The notes beneath the pieces were generated by a model that was not told the origin of the DNA, searched no databases, and saw only the letters and a list, made by a program, of their open reading frames with translations. From the NCBI GenBank assembly GCA_025666215.1, contig CP102593.1, positions 248,001-312,000 of the forward strand: a DNA stretch of 64,000 nt. The letters are read 5' to 3'. Source of the stretch: Xanthomonas campestris pv. phormiicola. Lineage in GTDB: Bacteria > Pseudomonadota > Gammaproteobacteria > Xanthomonadales > Xanthomonadaceae. Position 1 is the stretch's first letter. Each line of letters starts with the position of its first letter. A program made the position numbers and the translations under genes. Below are positions 26,936-37,900 of the stretch, one piece after another.

Positions 26936-27380
26936 CGGGACTGAAGTCCCTCCCACAGTGCACCCATCGAGTTGGCGGCGAGTGCCCTTGTGGGAGCGGC
27001 TTCAGCCGCGACGAGCGAAGCGGTGGGGGTTGCCGCGACCGGAAGGTGCCGGGACTGAAGTCCCTCCCACAATGCACCCATCGAGTTGGCGGCGAGTGCC
27101 CTTGTGGGAGCGGCTTCAGCCGCGACGAGCGAAGCGGTTGGGGTTGCCGCGACCGGAATGTGTCGGGACTGAAGTCACTCCCACAGTGCACCCATCGAGT
27201 TGGCGGCGAGTGCCCTTGTGGGAGCGGCTTCAGCCGCGACGAGCGAAGCGGTGGGGTTGCCGCGACCGGAAGGCGTCGGGACTGAAGTCCCTCCTACAGT
27301 GCACCCATCGAGTTGGCCGCAAGCCACCATGGGAGCAGCTCGAGCCGCAACGAACGAAACGACTCGATAGCGACCGTCAG
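26936..27380. repeat. tandem array of a 114-bp REP-like unit (3 near-identical copies and 1 degenerate)
   Basis: Units start at 26936, 27050, 27164 and 27277, giving periods of 114, 114 and 113 bp; the fourth copy decays after 27320. Each unit contains two hairpins, GGGACTGAAGTCCC and GCGGCTTCAGCCGC, with TGTGGGAG between. Related single or partial units lie at 31994-32014, 32125-32150 and around 56640-56990. It fills the 529-bp space between the glycosylase gene and gluconokinase. Confidence 0.9.
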
Positions 27381-27398
27381 AATGAGGCGAAAGACGCG

Positions 27399-27959
27399 CT
27401 AGACCGCGCCGACGCTTGCACGAGATGTGGCATCCAACTGCGCGATCGCATCCGCCACCACCGCATCGAACGGCGCATCGACGTCCACCGAAAGCACGTC
27501 CGGCTCCTCCAACGGCAGCTCCAGCGTCTCGATCTGGCTCTGCAACAGGGCCGGCGGCATGAAGTGGCCGCTGCGCCGCGCCAGGCGTTCGGCGATCACA
27601 TGCGCGGCCGCATGCAGGAACACGAAACGCATCGGTACGCCGCTGTCGCGTAGCTGCTGCCGATGGACGCGCCGCAATCCGGAGAAAGCCAGCACGACGC
27701 TTTGGCCGGCATCGACCGACTGGCGCAGGCGTAGCGCCAGCGCCGCCACCCAGGGCACGCGCTGCGCATCGGTGAGCGGCACGCCGCGCGCCATCTGCGC
27801 CTTGGCCTCGGCGCTGTGGACATCGTCCGCGTCCAGGAACGCGAGGCCGTAGTGCGCGGCCAGCGCCTGCGCGACGCTGGTCTTGCCGCTGCCGGAAATG
27901 CCCATCACGACGATGGCTTCGCTGCGCTGCGGCAAGGAATTCTGGGATGTTGCGTCCAT
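27399..27959 (-). CDS. gntK: gluconokinase
   Basis: A 186-residue kinase of the GntK/shikimate-kinase fold: P-loop GISGSGKT at residues 20-27, LDADDVHSAEAKAQMARGVPLTD for gluconate binding, and the arginine-rich lid RRVHRQQLRD plus RLARRSGHFMPPALLQSQ, which is typical of gluconokinase. It phosphorylates gluconate with ATP to 6-phosphogluconate. Start ATG 27959. It is divergent from the transporter/phosphorylase pair at 28110-31885, which should yield gluconate, so the three are likely one regulon with a shared 150-bp promoter region. Confidence 0.93.
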   Translation of the reverse strand: MDATSQNSLPQRSEAIVVMGISGSGKTSVAQALAAHYGLAFLDADDVHSAEAKAQMARGVPLTDAQRVPWVAALALRLRQSVDAGQSVVLAFSGLRRVHRQQLRDSGVPMRFVFLHAAAHVIAERLARRSGHFMPPALLQSQIETLELPLEEPDVLSVDVDAPFDAVVADAIAQLDATSRASVGAV

Positions 27960-28109
27960 CACGAGCGGTTATACCTTGCACGGGGTTTGGCATGATGCGC
28001 GAGTCGGCGTTGGCGATGCGCGCAGCGTGGTGTAGCGTCGGCACGCCACGATCGGCGCAACGTGCCTGGCGCCGTTCCATCATCGCATGACCACCCGACA
28101 GGATCGCCG

Positions 28110-29489
28110 ATGCCCACACCGCCGCAACGCGCCGATGCACCGCTGCGCTGGACAGAAAAGGTCGGCTACGGCGTCGGCGACATGGGCTTCAATTTCTACT
28201 GGGCCAACATCTCCGCGTTCCTGCTGATCTTCTACACCGACACCATGGGCCTGCCCGCGGCGGCGGTGGGCACGATGATCCTGCTGACCAAGGTGGTCGA
28301 TGCGGTCACCGATCCGCTGATGGGGGCGATCGCCGACCGCACCCGCTCGCGTTGGGGCAAGTTCCGGCCGTACCTGCTGTTCGCCGCGCTGCCGATGGCC
28401 GCCAGCGGCGTGCTGGCCTACACCACGCCGGACCTGGGCCAGGGCGGGCGGCTGGTCTGGGCCTACGTCACCTTCGGCTTGATGATGCTGATGTACACGG
28501 TGATCAGCATTCCGTATTCGGCGCTGTCGGGGGTGATCACCGCCGACAGCCAGCAGCGCACCACGCTGATCAGCTTCCGCTTCATCGCCGCCTTCGCCGG
28601 CACCACGCTGGTCAACTACGCCACGCTGGACATGGTGCGCTGGTTCGGCAATGGCGACGATGCGCAGGGCTGGCAACGCACCATGCTGGTCTACGGCATC
28701 GCCGCGGCGGCGCTGTTCGCGACCGTGTTCGCGACCACGCGCGAGCGGGTGCAGCCGCTGCCGCAGCCGCGCGCGCCGGTGCTGCAGGACATCGGCAATC
28801 TGCTGCGCAATCCGCCATGGCGGGTGCTGTTCGCGCTGGCGCTGATCATCATGATCACCATCGTCATGCGCGCCGGCGCCGGCGTGTACTACTTCAAGTA
28901 CTACGTCGGCCGCCCGGACCTGACCGGCTGGTTCCTGGGCAGCTATTCGGTGGCCTTGGCGGTGGGCGCGGCGGCCACGCCGCTGCTGACCCGGCTGTAC
29001 GACAAGCGCCGGCTGATGATGGGGCTGATGGCGCTGGTCGGTATGCTCAGTTGCGCGATGTTCTTCATCCCGCGCGAGGCGATCTGGGCGCTGTTCGGCA
29101 TCAATCTGCTGATCGGCCTGGCGCTGGGGCCGAAATCGCCGCTGGCGTTCTCGATGTATGCCGACACCGCCGACTACACCGAATGGAAGACCGGGCGCCG
29201 CGCCACTGCGATGACGTTCTCGGCGGCGACGTTCTCGCAGAAGCTCGGCGGCGCGCTGGCCTCGGCCTGCATCGCCTGGATGCTGGCCGGCATGGGCTAT
29301 GTGGCCAACCAGGCGCAGAGCGATGCGTCGCAGCTGGGCATCGTGCTGCTGCTGACGGTGATCCCCGGTGCGGTCGCGTTCCTGGCGGCGTGGACGATGC
29401 GCTTCTATCCGCTCGACGATGCCGCGCTGCTGCGCATCCAGCAGGAACTGGCCGCGCGCAAGCGCGCCGCGGAGGAAGCGAGCGCATGA
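28110..29489 (+). CDS. GPH/MelB-type sugar transporter (MFS), probable cellobionate importer
   Basis: A 459-residue, 12-helix cation:glycoside symporter. The GPH hallmarks are present: [17 protein letters not shown] near the N-terminus, [30 protein letters not shown] as the loop 2-3 signature, and [35 protein letters not shown] in the second half. ATG 28110 is chosen for the AGGA about 9 nt upstream. The stop overlaps the start of the phosphorylase gene (ATGA), so the two are translated together. The substrate is inferred from that neighbour; other beta-glucosides are possible. Confidence 0.88.
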   Translation: MPTPPQRADAPLRWTEKVGYGVGDMGFNFYWANISAFLLIFYTDTMGLPAAAVGTMILLTKVVDAVTDPLMGAIADRTRSRWGKFRPYLLFAALPMAASGVLAYTTPDLGQGGRLVWAYVTFGLMMLMYTVISIPYSALSGVITADSQQRTTLISFRFIAAFAGTTLVNYATLDMVRWFGNGDDAQGWQRTMLVYGIAAAALFATVFATTRERVQPLPQPRAPVLQDIGNLLRNPPWRVLFALALIIMITIVMRAGAGVYYFKYYVGRPDLTGWFLGSYSVALAVGAAATPLLTRLYDKRRLMMGLMALVGMLSCAMFFIPREAIWALFGINLLIGLALGPKSPLAFSMYADTADYTEWKTGRRATAMTFSAATFSQKLGGALASACIAWMLAGMGYVANQAQSDASQLGIVLLLTVIPGAVAFLAAWTMRFYPLDDAALLRIQQELAARKRAAEEASA

Positions 29490-31885
29490 GCGTTGGCAAT
29501 GACGCATTTCGCGAGGTAACCGAGCTGCTGGCGCCCAGCGCCGATGGCGAACGCTACGAACTGCACAGCCCGACGGCGCTGCCCAACGCCGGCGGCTTCC
29601 TGTGGAACCGGCGGATGATGATCCAGGTCACCTGCCGCGGTTACGCCACCGCGCAGTTCATGCAGCCGGAGCCGGCCAAGTACGCGCACGCGCCAAACCT
29701 GGAGGCCAGGACCTTCATGCAGCCGGAGCAGCCGTATTACGCGCATCATCCGGGGCGCTTCTTCTATCTCAAGGACGAGGACAGCGGCGCGATCTATTCG
29801 GTGCCGTACGAGCCGGTGCGGGCGACGCCGCAGGCATTCCGCTTTTCGGTCGGCAAGCGCGACATCGCGTGGTGCGTGCGTTACACCGAGATCGAGGTGG
29901 AAGTACGCCTGCAGTTGCCGGTCGAGGATACGGTCGAGCTGTGGCAATGCCAGGTCCGCAATCTGGACGGGCGCGTGCGCCGGATCGCGCTGTATGCGTA
30001 TTTCCCGGTCGGCTACATGTCGTGGATGCACCAGAGCGGCGAGTACCGCGCCGACCTGGGCGGCATCGTCTGCCGCAGCGTCACGCCATACCAGAAGGTC
30101 GAGGACTACTTCCGCAACCGCGACTTCAAGGACTGCACCTTCCTGCTGCACGAGCAGGCGCCCGATGCGTGGGATGCGCGGCAATCGGCATTCGAGGGCG
30201 AGGGCGGCCTGCACGCGCCGAGCGCGGTGCTGCAGCCGCGACTGGGCGGCAGCGATGCGCGCTACGAAACGCCGACCGCGGCCTTGCAGTACTGCCTGAC
30301 GCTGCAGCCGCAGCAGGAACAGACGTTGCGTTTCCTGTTCGGCCCGGCACGCGACGATGCGGAGATCGCGGCGCTGCGGCAGCGCTATCTGTCCGCGGCC
30401 GGCTTCGCCGAAGCGGCGGCCGAGTACAGCGATTATCTGGCCGAGGCGGCCGGCTGCCTGCACATCGCCACGCCCGATCGGTGCCTGGACAACCTGGTCA
30501 ACCACTGGCTGCCGCGGCAGGTGTTCTATCACGGCGACGTCAACCGCCTGACCACCGATCCGCAGACGCGCAATTTCCTGCAGGACCATATGGGGATGAG
30601 CTTCCTGCGCCCGCAGACGGCGCGCGCGGCGCTGCTGCATGCGCTGTCGCAGCAGGACGCCAGCGGCGCGATGCCGGACGGCATCCTGCTGATCGAAGGC
30701 GCGGAGCTGAAGTACATCAACCAGGTGCCGCATACCGACCATTGCGTGTGGCTGCCGGTGTTCCTGTCGGCGTACCTGGACGAGACCGGCGATGCGGCGC
30801 TGCTCGACGCCATCGTGATCGGCGCCGATGGCGGCAGCGCCAGCGTCGCCGAGCGCCTGGACGCGGCCATGCGCTGGCTGCTCGGCGCGCGCGATGCGCG
30901 TGGGCTGAGCTACATCGCGCAGGGCGATTGGTGCGACCCGATGAACATGGTCGGTTACCGTGGCCGCGGCGTGTCCGGCTGGCTGTCGGTGGCCACGGCG
31001 TACGCATTGCAGTTATGGGCCACGATCTGCGAACGCCACGGCCGCGACACGCAGGCGGCTGCATTCCGTGCCGGTGCCGCCGAGGTCAACGGTGCGGTCA
31101 ATCGCGAGCTGTGGGACGGCGATTGGTACGCGCGCGGCATCACCGACGACGGCGTGCGCTTCGGCATCAAGGACGATGCGGAGGGCCGCATCTATCTCAA
31201 TCCGCAGAGCTGGGCGCTGCTCGCGGGTACGGCGGATGCGGAGCAGCGCAAGCGTTTGCTGCAGGCGGTCGATGCGCAGCTGGACACGCCGTACGGGCCG
31301 ACCATGCTGGCGCCGCCGTACACCGCGATGCGCGAGGACGTGGGCCGCCTCACCCAGAAACATCCCGGCTCGGCGGAGAACGGTTCGGTCTACAACCACG
31401 CCGCCGCGTTCTATCTGCATGCGCTGTACGCGATCGGCGATGCCGACCGCGCCTGGCGCGTGCTGCGCGCGATGATCCCGGGGCCGGACCTGGCCGACTA
31501 CCTGCAACGCGGGCAGTTGCCGGTATTCGTGCCGAACTACTACCGCGGCGCCTGGCGCGAACTGCCGCGCACCGCCGGCCGCTCCAGCCAGCTGTTCAAT
31601 ACCGGCACCGCGGCGTGGCTGTACCGCTGCCTGATCGAGGGTTTGTTCGGGCTGAAAGGCGAGGGCGAGGCGCTGGGCGTGCGTCCGCAGCTGCCGTCGC
31701 ACTGGACGCAGGCGACGGTGCAGCGCCGCTTTCGCGGGGCGGTGTTCGAGGTGCGCATGCAGCGCGTTGCGGGGTGCGTTGCGCCGCGGGTCAGTGTGGA
31801 TGGGCAGGTGCTGGACGTGGCGCGGATCGAGGATATCGAGAGCGGCCGCCGTTATCGGGTCGAGGTGATGTTGCCGGAGGCGTGA
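29486..31885 (+). CDS. GH94 glycoside phosphorylase, probable cellobionic acid phosphorylase
   Basis: A 799-residue GH94 enzyme. An N-terminal beta-sandwich ([20 protein letters not shown]...) is followed by the (alpha/alpha)6 catalytic domain with [31 protein letters not shown] containing the candidate general acid Asp484, and [23 protein letters not shown] for phosphate binding. The canonical GDWND of cellobiose phosphorylases is GDWCD here. Cellobionic acid phosphorylase, described in Xanthomonas campestris, converts cellobionate and phosphate to glucose 1-phosphate and gluconate. Linkage to gluconokinase fits that activity well. No signal peptide, so cytoplasmic. Alternatives are other GH94 specificities. 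Confidence 0.87.
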   Translation: MSVGNDAFREVTELLAPSADGERYELHSPTALPNAGGFLWNRRMMIQVTCRGYATAQFMQPEPAKYAHAPNLEARTFMQPEQPYYAHHPGRFFYLKDEDSGAIYSVPYEPVRATPQAFRFSVGKRDIAWCVRYTEIEVEVRLQLPVEDTVELWQCQVRNLDGRVRRIALYAYFPVGYMSWMHQSGEYRADLGGIVCRSVTPYQKVEDYFRNRDFKDCTFLLHEQAPDAWDARQSAFEGEGGLHAPSAVLQPRLGGSDARYETPTAALQYCLTLQPQQEQTLRFLFGPARDDAEIAALRQRYLSAAGFAEAAAEYSDYLAEAAGCLHIATPDRCLDNLVNHWLPRQVFYHGDVNRLTTDPQTRNFLQDHMGMSFLRPQTARAALLHALSQQDASGAMPDGILLIEGAELKYINQVPHTDHCVWLPVFLSAYLDETGDAALLDAIVIGADGGSASVAERLDAAMRWLLGARDARGLSYIAQGDWCDPMNMVGYRGRGVSGWLSVATAYALQLWATICERHGRDTQAAAFRAGAAEVNGAVNRELWDGDWYARGITDDGVRFGIKDDAEGRIYLNPQSWALLAGTADAEQRKRLLQAVDAQLDTPYGPTMLAPPYTAMREDVGRLTQKHPGSAENGSVYNHAAAFYLHALYAIGDADRAWRVLRAMIPGPDLADYLQRGQLPVFVPNYYRGAWRELPRTAGRSSQLFNTGTAAWLYRCLIEGLFGLKGEGEALGVRPQLPSHWTQATVQRRFRGAVFEVRMQRVAGCVAPRVSVDGQVLDVARIEDIESGRRYRVEVMLPEA

Positions 31886-32185
31886 CGGGGCGTTCGGAAC
31901 TCCCAATCCAGATGGTTGCGCTCGCGGTGAGCGACCGCCTGGGCACGTTAGCGCCAGGTTGCTGAAGTAGTGGGCCTGTCGGGTGGCTGCAGTCGGGACT
32001 GAAGTCCCTCCCACAAAAGTCTGCGTGCCCGGCGAGGCGCCACAGGGTCGAAGCCATGGCGACAAGTTTGTTGCGCAAGATGCCTTCGCTTCACAGGCGT
32101 TCGTAGGCAACGGCTGGGTGCACGGTGGGAGGGGCTTCAGCCCCGACGCCTTATCGGTGAAGCGAGCGCCAGGCCTGAAGCCTTT
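31886..32185. repeat. intergenic region with partial REP-like units
   Basis: About 300 bp between two convergent genes. It holds half-units of the 114-bp repeat: a GGGACTGAAGTCCC hairpin at 31994-32014 and GGGGCTTCAGCCCC within 32125-32150. A third degenerate piece near 32170-32190 runs into the end of the AAA+ gene and supplies its TAG stop codon (32186-32188). Confidence 0.7.
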
Positions 32186-34612
32186 CTACAACGGCAATGC
32201 ACTCGCAGTTTCGATCAGGTCTTCCCATTGCAGCCGGGTGCTTGCCGCATCGTCGCTTTCCAGCAGCGCGCGGCGGGCGGCGCGGCGCATGGCGCGGCTG
32301 ATCCAGGTTTGCAGGTCGCGGCCGGAGCGGCCTGCGCTGCGTTCGGCCAGCCAGCTGGCCGCTTCCGCCGCGTCGAACGCCAGCGGCTTGCCGTGCAGCA
32401 GGCGCGCGACGATCGCGCTGCGTGCGGCGGCGTCGGGCAGGCCGATCTCGATCTGCCGGTCCAGCCGCGACAGCAGCGCCGGATCGATCGCCGCGGCATG
32501 GTTGCTAGCGGCCAGCAGGAACACCTGCCCGGCCTGGCTGGCGACGCCGTCCAGTTCCTGCAGCAGCTGGCCGACGATCTCGCGGGTCAGCGCGTCGTCG
32601 CCGTCGATTCCGCGCGCTGGCGCGACGATGTCGATCTCGTCGACGAACACGATGCACGGCGCCTGCGCGCGGGCGCGCTCGAACGCGGCCTGCACGCGTT
32701 GGCCGGACTGGCCCAGGTAGGCGGCCTTGAGGTCGGCGCCGGTCAGGGCGATGAAGGCCAGCCCCGACTGGCTGGCCAGGATCCGCGCCAGTTGGGTCTT
32801 GCCGGTGCCGGGCGGGCCGTACATCAGGATCCCGCGCGGCACCGGCACGCCCAGCGTGGCCAGGGTCTCGGCGTTGCGCAGTTCCTTGCCCAGGCCGACG
32901 AATTCCTCGATCACCGCCGCCGGCAGCACGATGTCGTTCCAGTCCAGCGGCGTCACCCGGGTCGAGCCCTTGCCGCGCAGCAAGCGCAATTGCGCCAGCA
33001 GCGCGTCGCCATCGAGTTCGCCGTCCATGCACTCGGCAGCGACCCGCGCCACCAGGGTGTGCAGATCGCGGCCGGACAGGCCGCTGCTGTCGGCGACCAC
33101 GCGCGGGTCCAGCGCCAGCGCGAAGCCGGCGCGTTCCAGCTCGCCGCCGAGGATGCGCGCGCGTGCCGCCGCATCGGGCAGGCCGATGCCGATGCTGGCG
33201 GTGAAGCGCGACATCACCGCGTCGTCGAGCAACTCGGGGCGGTTGGTCGCGCCGATCACCAGCACCTGGCCGCGCGCTTCGTGGAAGCCGTCCCATTCGG
33301 CGAGAAAGGTCTGCACCAGTTCGGCGCCGAAGCTGTCGCTGTCCACGCCGCCGCGGCGCGCGAACACGCTTTCGCATTCGTCGATGAACAGGATCGCTGG
33401 CGCCTTGGCGCGGCAGCGCTGCCAGATCGCCTGCACCTTGGGGCCGGTGTGGCCGACGTGCGCGGCCTTCAGGTCGGCCACGCCCAACGCTTCGAAATGG
33501 CAGCCCGCATGGCGCGCCAGCTTGCGCGCGATCAGGGTCTTGCCGGTGCCCGGCGGCCCGTGCAGCAGCATGCCCTTGGGCGCCGGCGTGCGCCCGGACA
33601 CGAACAGGTCCACCAGCTTGAGGATCTGGTCCAGGGTGGTGTCGGGCAGCGCCACGTCGGCCCAGTGGCGGTGGATGGCGTCGGTGCTGTGCAGACGCTG
33701 CTGCAGCATGCGCTGTTGGCTGCGCGCGTCCATCCAGGCATCCACATGCCGGTGCAGCTCGGCGATCGGCTGCGCCTCGGCGGCTGCGCTGGCCGCCACC
33801 GCCAGCGCCAGGTCGCGTAGCTGCGCCTGCGCTTCGGTGTCGAACGCCGTGCCGATCGGGATCAGCGCGGCGGCGCGGCCAGCGTCTGGCAGCAGCAGCA
33901 GCGCCTGCACCTGCGGTTCCGGCTCGGCGCCGTCGTGCAGCGCCAGCATGCGCGCGCCGGCCAGGTCGCCGTGCGCCGCGGCGATCTGCCAGCGGCCCTG
34001 CAGTTCGCGCTGCGGCCATGGCGCGCGGGTGACGCGGTACGGATAGGTCGCATCGTGGTGGCTGTCGCGGGCGAACTGCATCAGCGCCAGCGGCCGCTGC
34101 GCGAAACCGTGCAACAGTGCGCGCTCGTCGCGGCTGACATGCCGGGCCAGCAGGTGCGCGCCGCCGATGACCAGCAGCGCATAGATCAGCAGCGACGGCA
34201 GCGCGCGTTGCAGCAGCTGCAGCGTGTCGCGCTGCATGCCCAGATGGCGCCACCAGTCCAGATAGCCGCGCGCGTCGCCGAGCCAGTGCCCGCTCATCCA
34301 CGGCAGCGCCAGCAGCAGGAACGCGAGCAGCGCCAGCCGCCAGCGCCAGTCCGGCAGCAGCGGGCGCAGCAGCAGCGCCGGCCACCACGCGCGGCGGTAT
34401 TCGCGGCGCAGCACCGCGGCGGCGGCCTGCGCCGCCTGCGCGACGAAGTCGCGGCGGATCGCGGCCACGGCGTGTTCCACCGCCGGCAGGTGCCGTTCGA
34501 CCTCGGCTTCGGCGGTGGCCTGCCGCACCTGTGCCTGCTGCAATTGCGTCTGCAGCCGCAGCCGTTGCTGCTGCAGATAGCTCGCCCGCGACTCGGTCGG
34601 CACGGAAGACAT
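32186..34612 (-). CDS. membrane-anchored protein with two AAA+ ATPase domains (Cdc48-like)
   Basis: An 808-residue protein. A glutamine-rich coiled coil (about 10-60) is followed by two hydrophobic segments (about 91-108 and 137-155), then a domain without clear similarity, and two AAA+ modules. Module 1 has GPPGTGKT at 352-359 and LFIDE at 408-412; module 2 has GPPGTGKT at 599-606 and VFVDE at 655-659. Second-region-of-homology arginines (MSRF, LSRLDRQ) are present in both. This is the classic type II AAA arrangement of Cdc48/VAT, but with a membrane anchor in place of the usual N domain. It probably unfolds or remodels proteins at the inner membrane. Monocistronic; partner proteins are not evident. 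Confidence 0.82.
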   Translation of the reverse strand: MSSVPTESRASYLQQQRLRLQTQLQQAQVRQATAEAEVERHLPAVEHAVAAIRRDFVAQAAQAAAAVLRREYRRAWWPALLLRPLLPDWRWRLALLAFLLLALPWMSGHWLGDARGYLDWWRHLGMQRDTLQLLQRALPSLLIYALLVIGGAHLLARHVSRDERALLHGFAQRPLALMQFARDSHHDATYPYRVTRAPWPQRELQGRWQIAAAHGDLAGARMLALHDGAEPEPQVQALLLLPDAGRAAALIPIGTAFDTEAQAQLRDLALAVAASAAAEAQPIAELHRHVDAWMDARSQQRMLQQRLHSTDAIHRHWADVALPDTTLDQILKLVDLFVSGRTPAPKGMLLHGPPGTGKTLIARKLARHAGCHFEALGVADLKAAHVGHTGPKVQAIWQRCRAKAPAILFIDECESVFARRGGVDSDSFGAELVQTFLAEWDGFHEARGQVLVIGATNRPELLDDAVMSRFTASIGIGLPDAAARARILGGELERAGFALALDPRVVADSSGLSGRDLHTLVARVAAECMDGELDGDALLAQLRLLRGKGSTRVTPLDWNDIVLPAAVIEEFVGLGKELRNAETLATLGVPVPRGILMYGPPGTGKTQLARILASQSGLAFIALTGADLKAAYLGQSGQRVQAAFERARAQAPCIVFVDEIDIVAPARGIDGDDALTREIVGQLLQELDGVASQAGQVFLLAASNHAAAIDPALLSRLDRQIEIGLPDAAARSAIVARLLHGKPLAFDAAEAASWLAERSAGRSGRDLQTWISRAMRRAARRALLESDDAASTRLQWEDLIETASALPL

Positions 34613-34930
34613 CAGCGTGGGCGGGCGTGGGCGTTCACTGCGCGAATCTTAGCCTGCCGCTTGCATGTCGTGCCGTAGGCGGCCTGTCCGCTGCTGGCCT
34701 GCCGCCTGCGCGGCCGGTCGCAGGCCCAGGCCCCATCGTGTCGATGCCGGACACGGCAAGACCATGTGCCGTACAAGGGCGTGCGCGGCGCGGCATCATC
34801 ATGCGGTCGCCTGGCCGCAGCACCTGGGCCTGGATCCTCGGTTGCCCCGTGCGCGGACAAGCACGCCGTGGCCTATCCCAAGCGCCTCGGCAGGCCCTAG
34901 ACTGCAACGATCGTCGCGGGGATTTCGCCC
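34613..34930. other. divergent promoter region between the AAA+ gene and the sensor kinase
   Basis: 318 bp of high-GC sequence with no supported gene. I could not name a promoter. It contains no member of the repeat families seen elsewhere in the window. Confidence 0.4.
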
Positions 34931-37900
34931 TTGGTCTCTAGCTGGATCCTGCTGCTGGTGTCGGTCGGCTACGCGGCGCTGCTGTTCGCGGTGGCGTGGT
35001 GGGGCGACCGGCGGCCGCTGTACCCGGAGCGGCCCTGGCTGCGCCCGGCGGTGTACAGCCTGGCGCTGGCGGTGTATTGCTCGTCGTGGACGTTCTACGG
35101 CGCGGTCGGCAGCGCGGTGCGCAACGGTGCCGGCTACCTGCCGATCTATCTGGGGCCGCTGCTGCTGCTGCTGTTCGGCTGGCGCATCATCGAGCGGCTG
35201 GCGCTGATCGCGCGCAGCGAGAACACGGTGTCCATCGCCGACTTCATCTCCTCGCGCTACGGCCGCTCGCGGCGGCTGGCGGCGCTGGTGGCGGTGATCG
35301 CGCTGGTCGGCGTGGTGCCGTACCTGGCGCTGCAGTACAAGGCGGTGGCGATGAGCCTGCAGGTGCTCAGCGGCCAGTCCAGCGCCGGGGCGCCGTTCTA
35401 CGCCGATCCGGCGCTGTACGTGGCGCTGCTGATGGCGCTGTTCGCGACCTTGTTCGGCACCCGCCAGGTCGATGCCACCGAACACCACCACGGCATGATG
35501 CTGGCGATCGCGCTGGAATCGGTGGTCAAGCTGCTGGCGATGGTCGCGGTGGGCGTGTTCGCCTACGTGTGGCTGAGCGGCCGCGACGGACGCGTGCTGC
35601 AGTCGGCGCATACCTTGTTCCAGAACACGCCGCCGGTCGGCTTCATCTCGCAGACCCTGCTCAGCTTCCTGGCCATCGTGTGCCTGCCGCGGCAGTTCCA
35701 CGTGGCGGTGGTGGAGTGCAGCGACATCGGCGACATCCGCAAGGCGCGCTGGCTGTTCGGCCTGTACCTGGTGCTGATCTCGGCGATGGTGGTGCCGATC
35801 GCCGCGGCCGGCATCGCCCTGTTCGGCCAGTCCGGCGAGGTGGCCCGCGACAGCATCGTGCTGGCGTTGCCGCTGGCCGAGGGCCGTACCGCGCTGGCGC
35901 TGGTCGCCTACGTGGGCGGCTTTTCCGCCGCCACCGGCATGGTCATCGTCTCCAGCATCGCGCTGGCGACGATGATCAGCAACGACCTGGTGATGCCGGT
36001 GCTGCTGCGCCGCCGCGGGCACCAGGCGGCCGGCGCCGACGTCGCCTCGCGGGTGCTGTGGATCCGGCGCCTGGCGATCCTGCTGCTGGCGCTGATCGCC
36101 TACGGCTACTACCGCAGCAGCAGCAACGACAGCAGCCTGGCCTCGTACGGGCTGATGGCCTTCGCCGCGGTGGCGCAGTTCGCGCCGGGCGTGATCGGCG
36201 GGCTGTACTGGCGCGGCGCCAGCCGCAAGGGCGTGGAGACCGGCATGGTGCTGGGCTTCGGCACCTGGATCTACACCCTGTTGCTGCCGGCGCTGACCCA
36301 GGCCGGCTGGCTGGCGCCGGGGTGGCTGCGCGACGGGCCGTTCGGCATCTCCTGGCTGCGCCCGCAGCAGCTGTTCGGGATGAGCGGTTGGGATCCGCTG
36401 GCGCATGGCACGTTCTGGTCGCTGCTGCTCAACGTCGGCACGATGATGCTGGTGTCGGCGCGCTGGCGCCCGGGCCTGGACGAGCGCTTGCGCGCCGCGC
36501 CGTTCCTGGAGCCGTATTCGCAGCGGCCGGCGGTGGCCGGCGACTGGCTCGGGCATGTGCACGTGGTCGACCTGCAGGCACTGGCCGAGCGCATGGTCGG
36601 CGAGCGCCATGCGCGCCGCGCCTTCGCCGAACAGGCGCAACTGCTCGGCCGCGAGCCGCAGCCCACCGCGGTGGCCGACCGCGTCTGGGTGCAGTTCACC
36701 GAACGCCTGCTCGCCGCCTCGATCGGCGCGGCCTCGGCGCGGCTGGTGCTGACCAGCCTGCTGCGCGGCTCGGGCATGGACCTGGGCGAGGTGGTGGCGG
36801 TGCTCGACGAGGCCGGGCAGGAACTGCGCTTCAACCGCGAGATCCTGTCCACCACGCTGGAGAACATCAGCGCCGGGGTCAGCGTGGTCGATCCGGCGAT
36901 GCGCCTGACCGCGTGGAACCGGCGCTACCAGCAGATGTTCGGCTACCCCGACGGCATGCTCTACGTCGGCCGCCCGGTCGCCGACCTGATCCGCTACAAC
37001 GCCGAGCGCGGCGAACTGGGCGAGGGCCGGATCGAGGACCAGATCAGCCGCCGCATCGCGCACCTGCGCGCCGGCACTTCGCACGTGTTCGAGCGTACCC
37101 GCAGCGACGGCAAGGTGATCGAGATGCGCGGCCAGCCGCTGCCCGGCGGCGGCTACGTGACCAGCTACAACGACATCACCGACTACAAGCGCGCCGAGCA
37201 GGCGCTGCTGGAAGCCAACGAGACGCTGGAGCAGCGCGTGGCCGACCGCTCGCGCGAGGCCGAACTGGCGCAGCAGTCCAAGACCCGGTTCCTGGCCGCG
37301 ATCAGCCACGACGTGCTGCAGCCGCTCAACGCGGCGCGGCTGTTCGCTTCCGCCCTGCGCGAAGCGCACCAGAACGAGGAGCAGCGGCACCTGGCCGAGC
37401 GCGTGGACGCCTCGCTGCGCGCGGCCGAGGAGCTGCTCGACGGCCTGCTCGACGTGTCGCGGCTGGACGCCGGCGGGCTGCGCCCGACCATCGAGGACTT
37501 CGACGCCAGCGTGCTGCTGCGCGAACTGGCCGCGCAGTACACCCCGGTCGCGGCCGGCCGCGGCCTGCGCATGCACGTGTTCGCGCGGCCGATCTGGGTG
37601 CGCAGCGATCGCCGCCTGTTGCGCCGCGTGCTGCAGAACTTCCTCGCCAATGCGCTGCGCTACACCCGCCAGGGCCGCATCGTGCTGGGCATGCGCGGCC
37701 GCGGCGCGGCGCTGGAACTGCAGGTGTGGGACACCGGTCCGGGCATTCCCAAGCACCACATGCAGCAGATCTTCGAGGAGTTCCAGCGCTACCAGCAGCC
37801 GTTCGACTGGGGCGAGCAGGGGCTGGGATTGGGCCTGTCGATCTGCCAGCGCATCTCGCGCCTGCTCGGCCACGACCTGGACGCGCGCAGCGCGGTCGGC

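Noticed and set aside
26936..27380. The regularly spaced repeats as a CRISPR array
   Set aside because: Units are contiguous 114-bp copies without unique spacers, and no cas genes are near.
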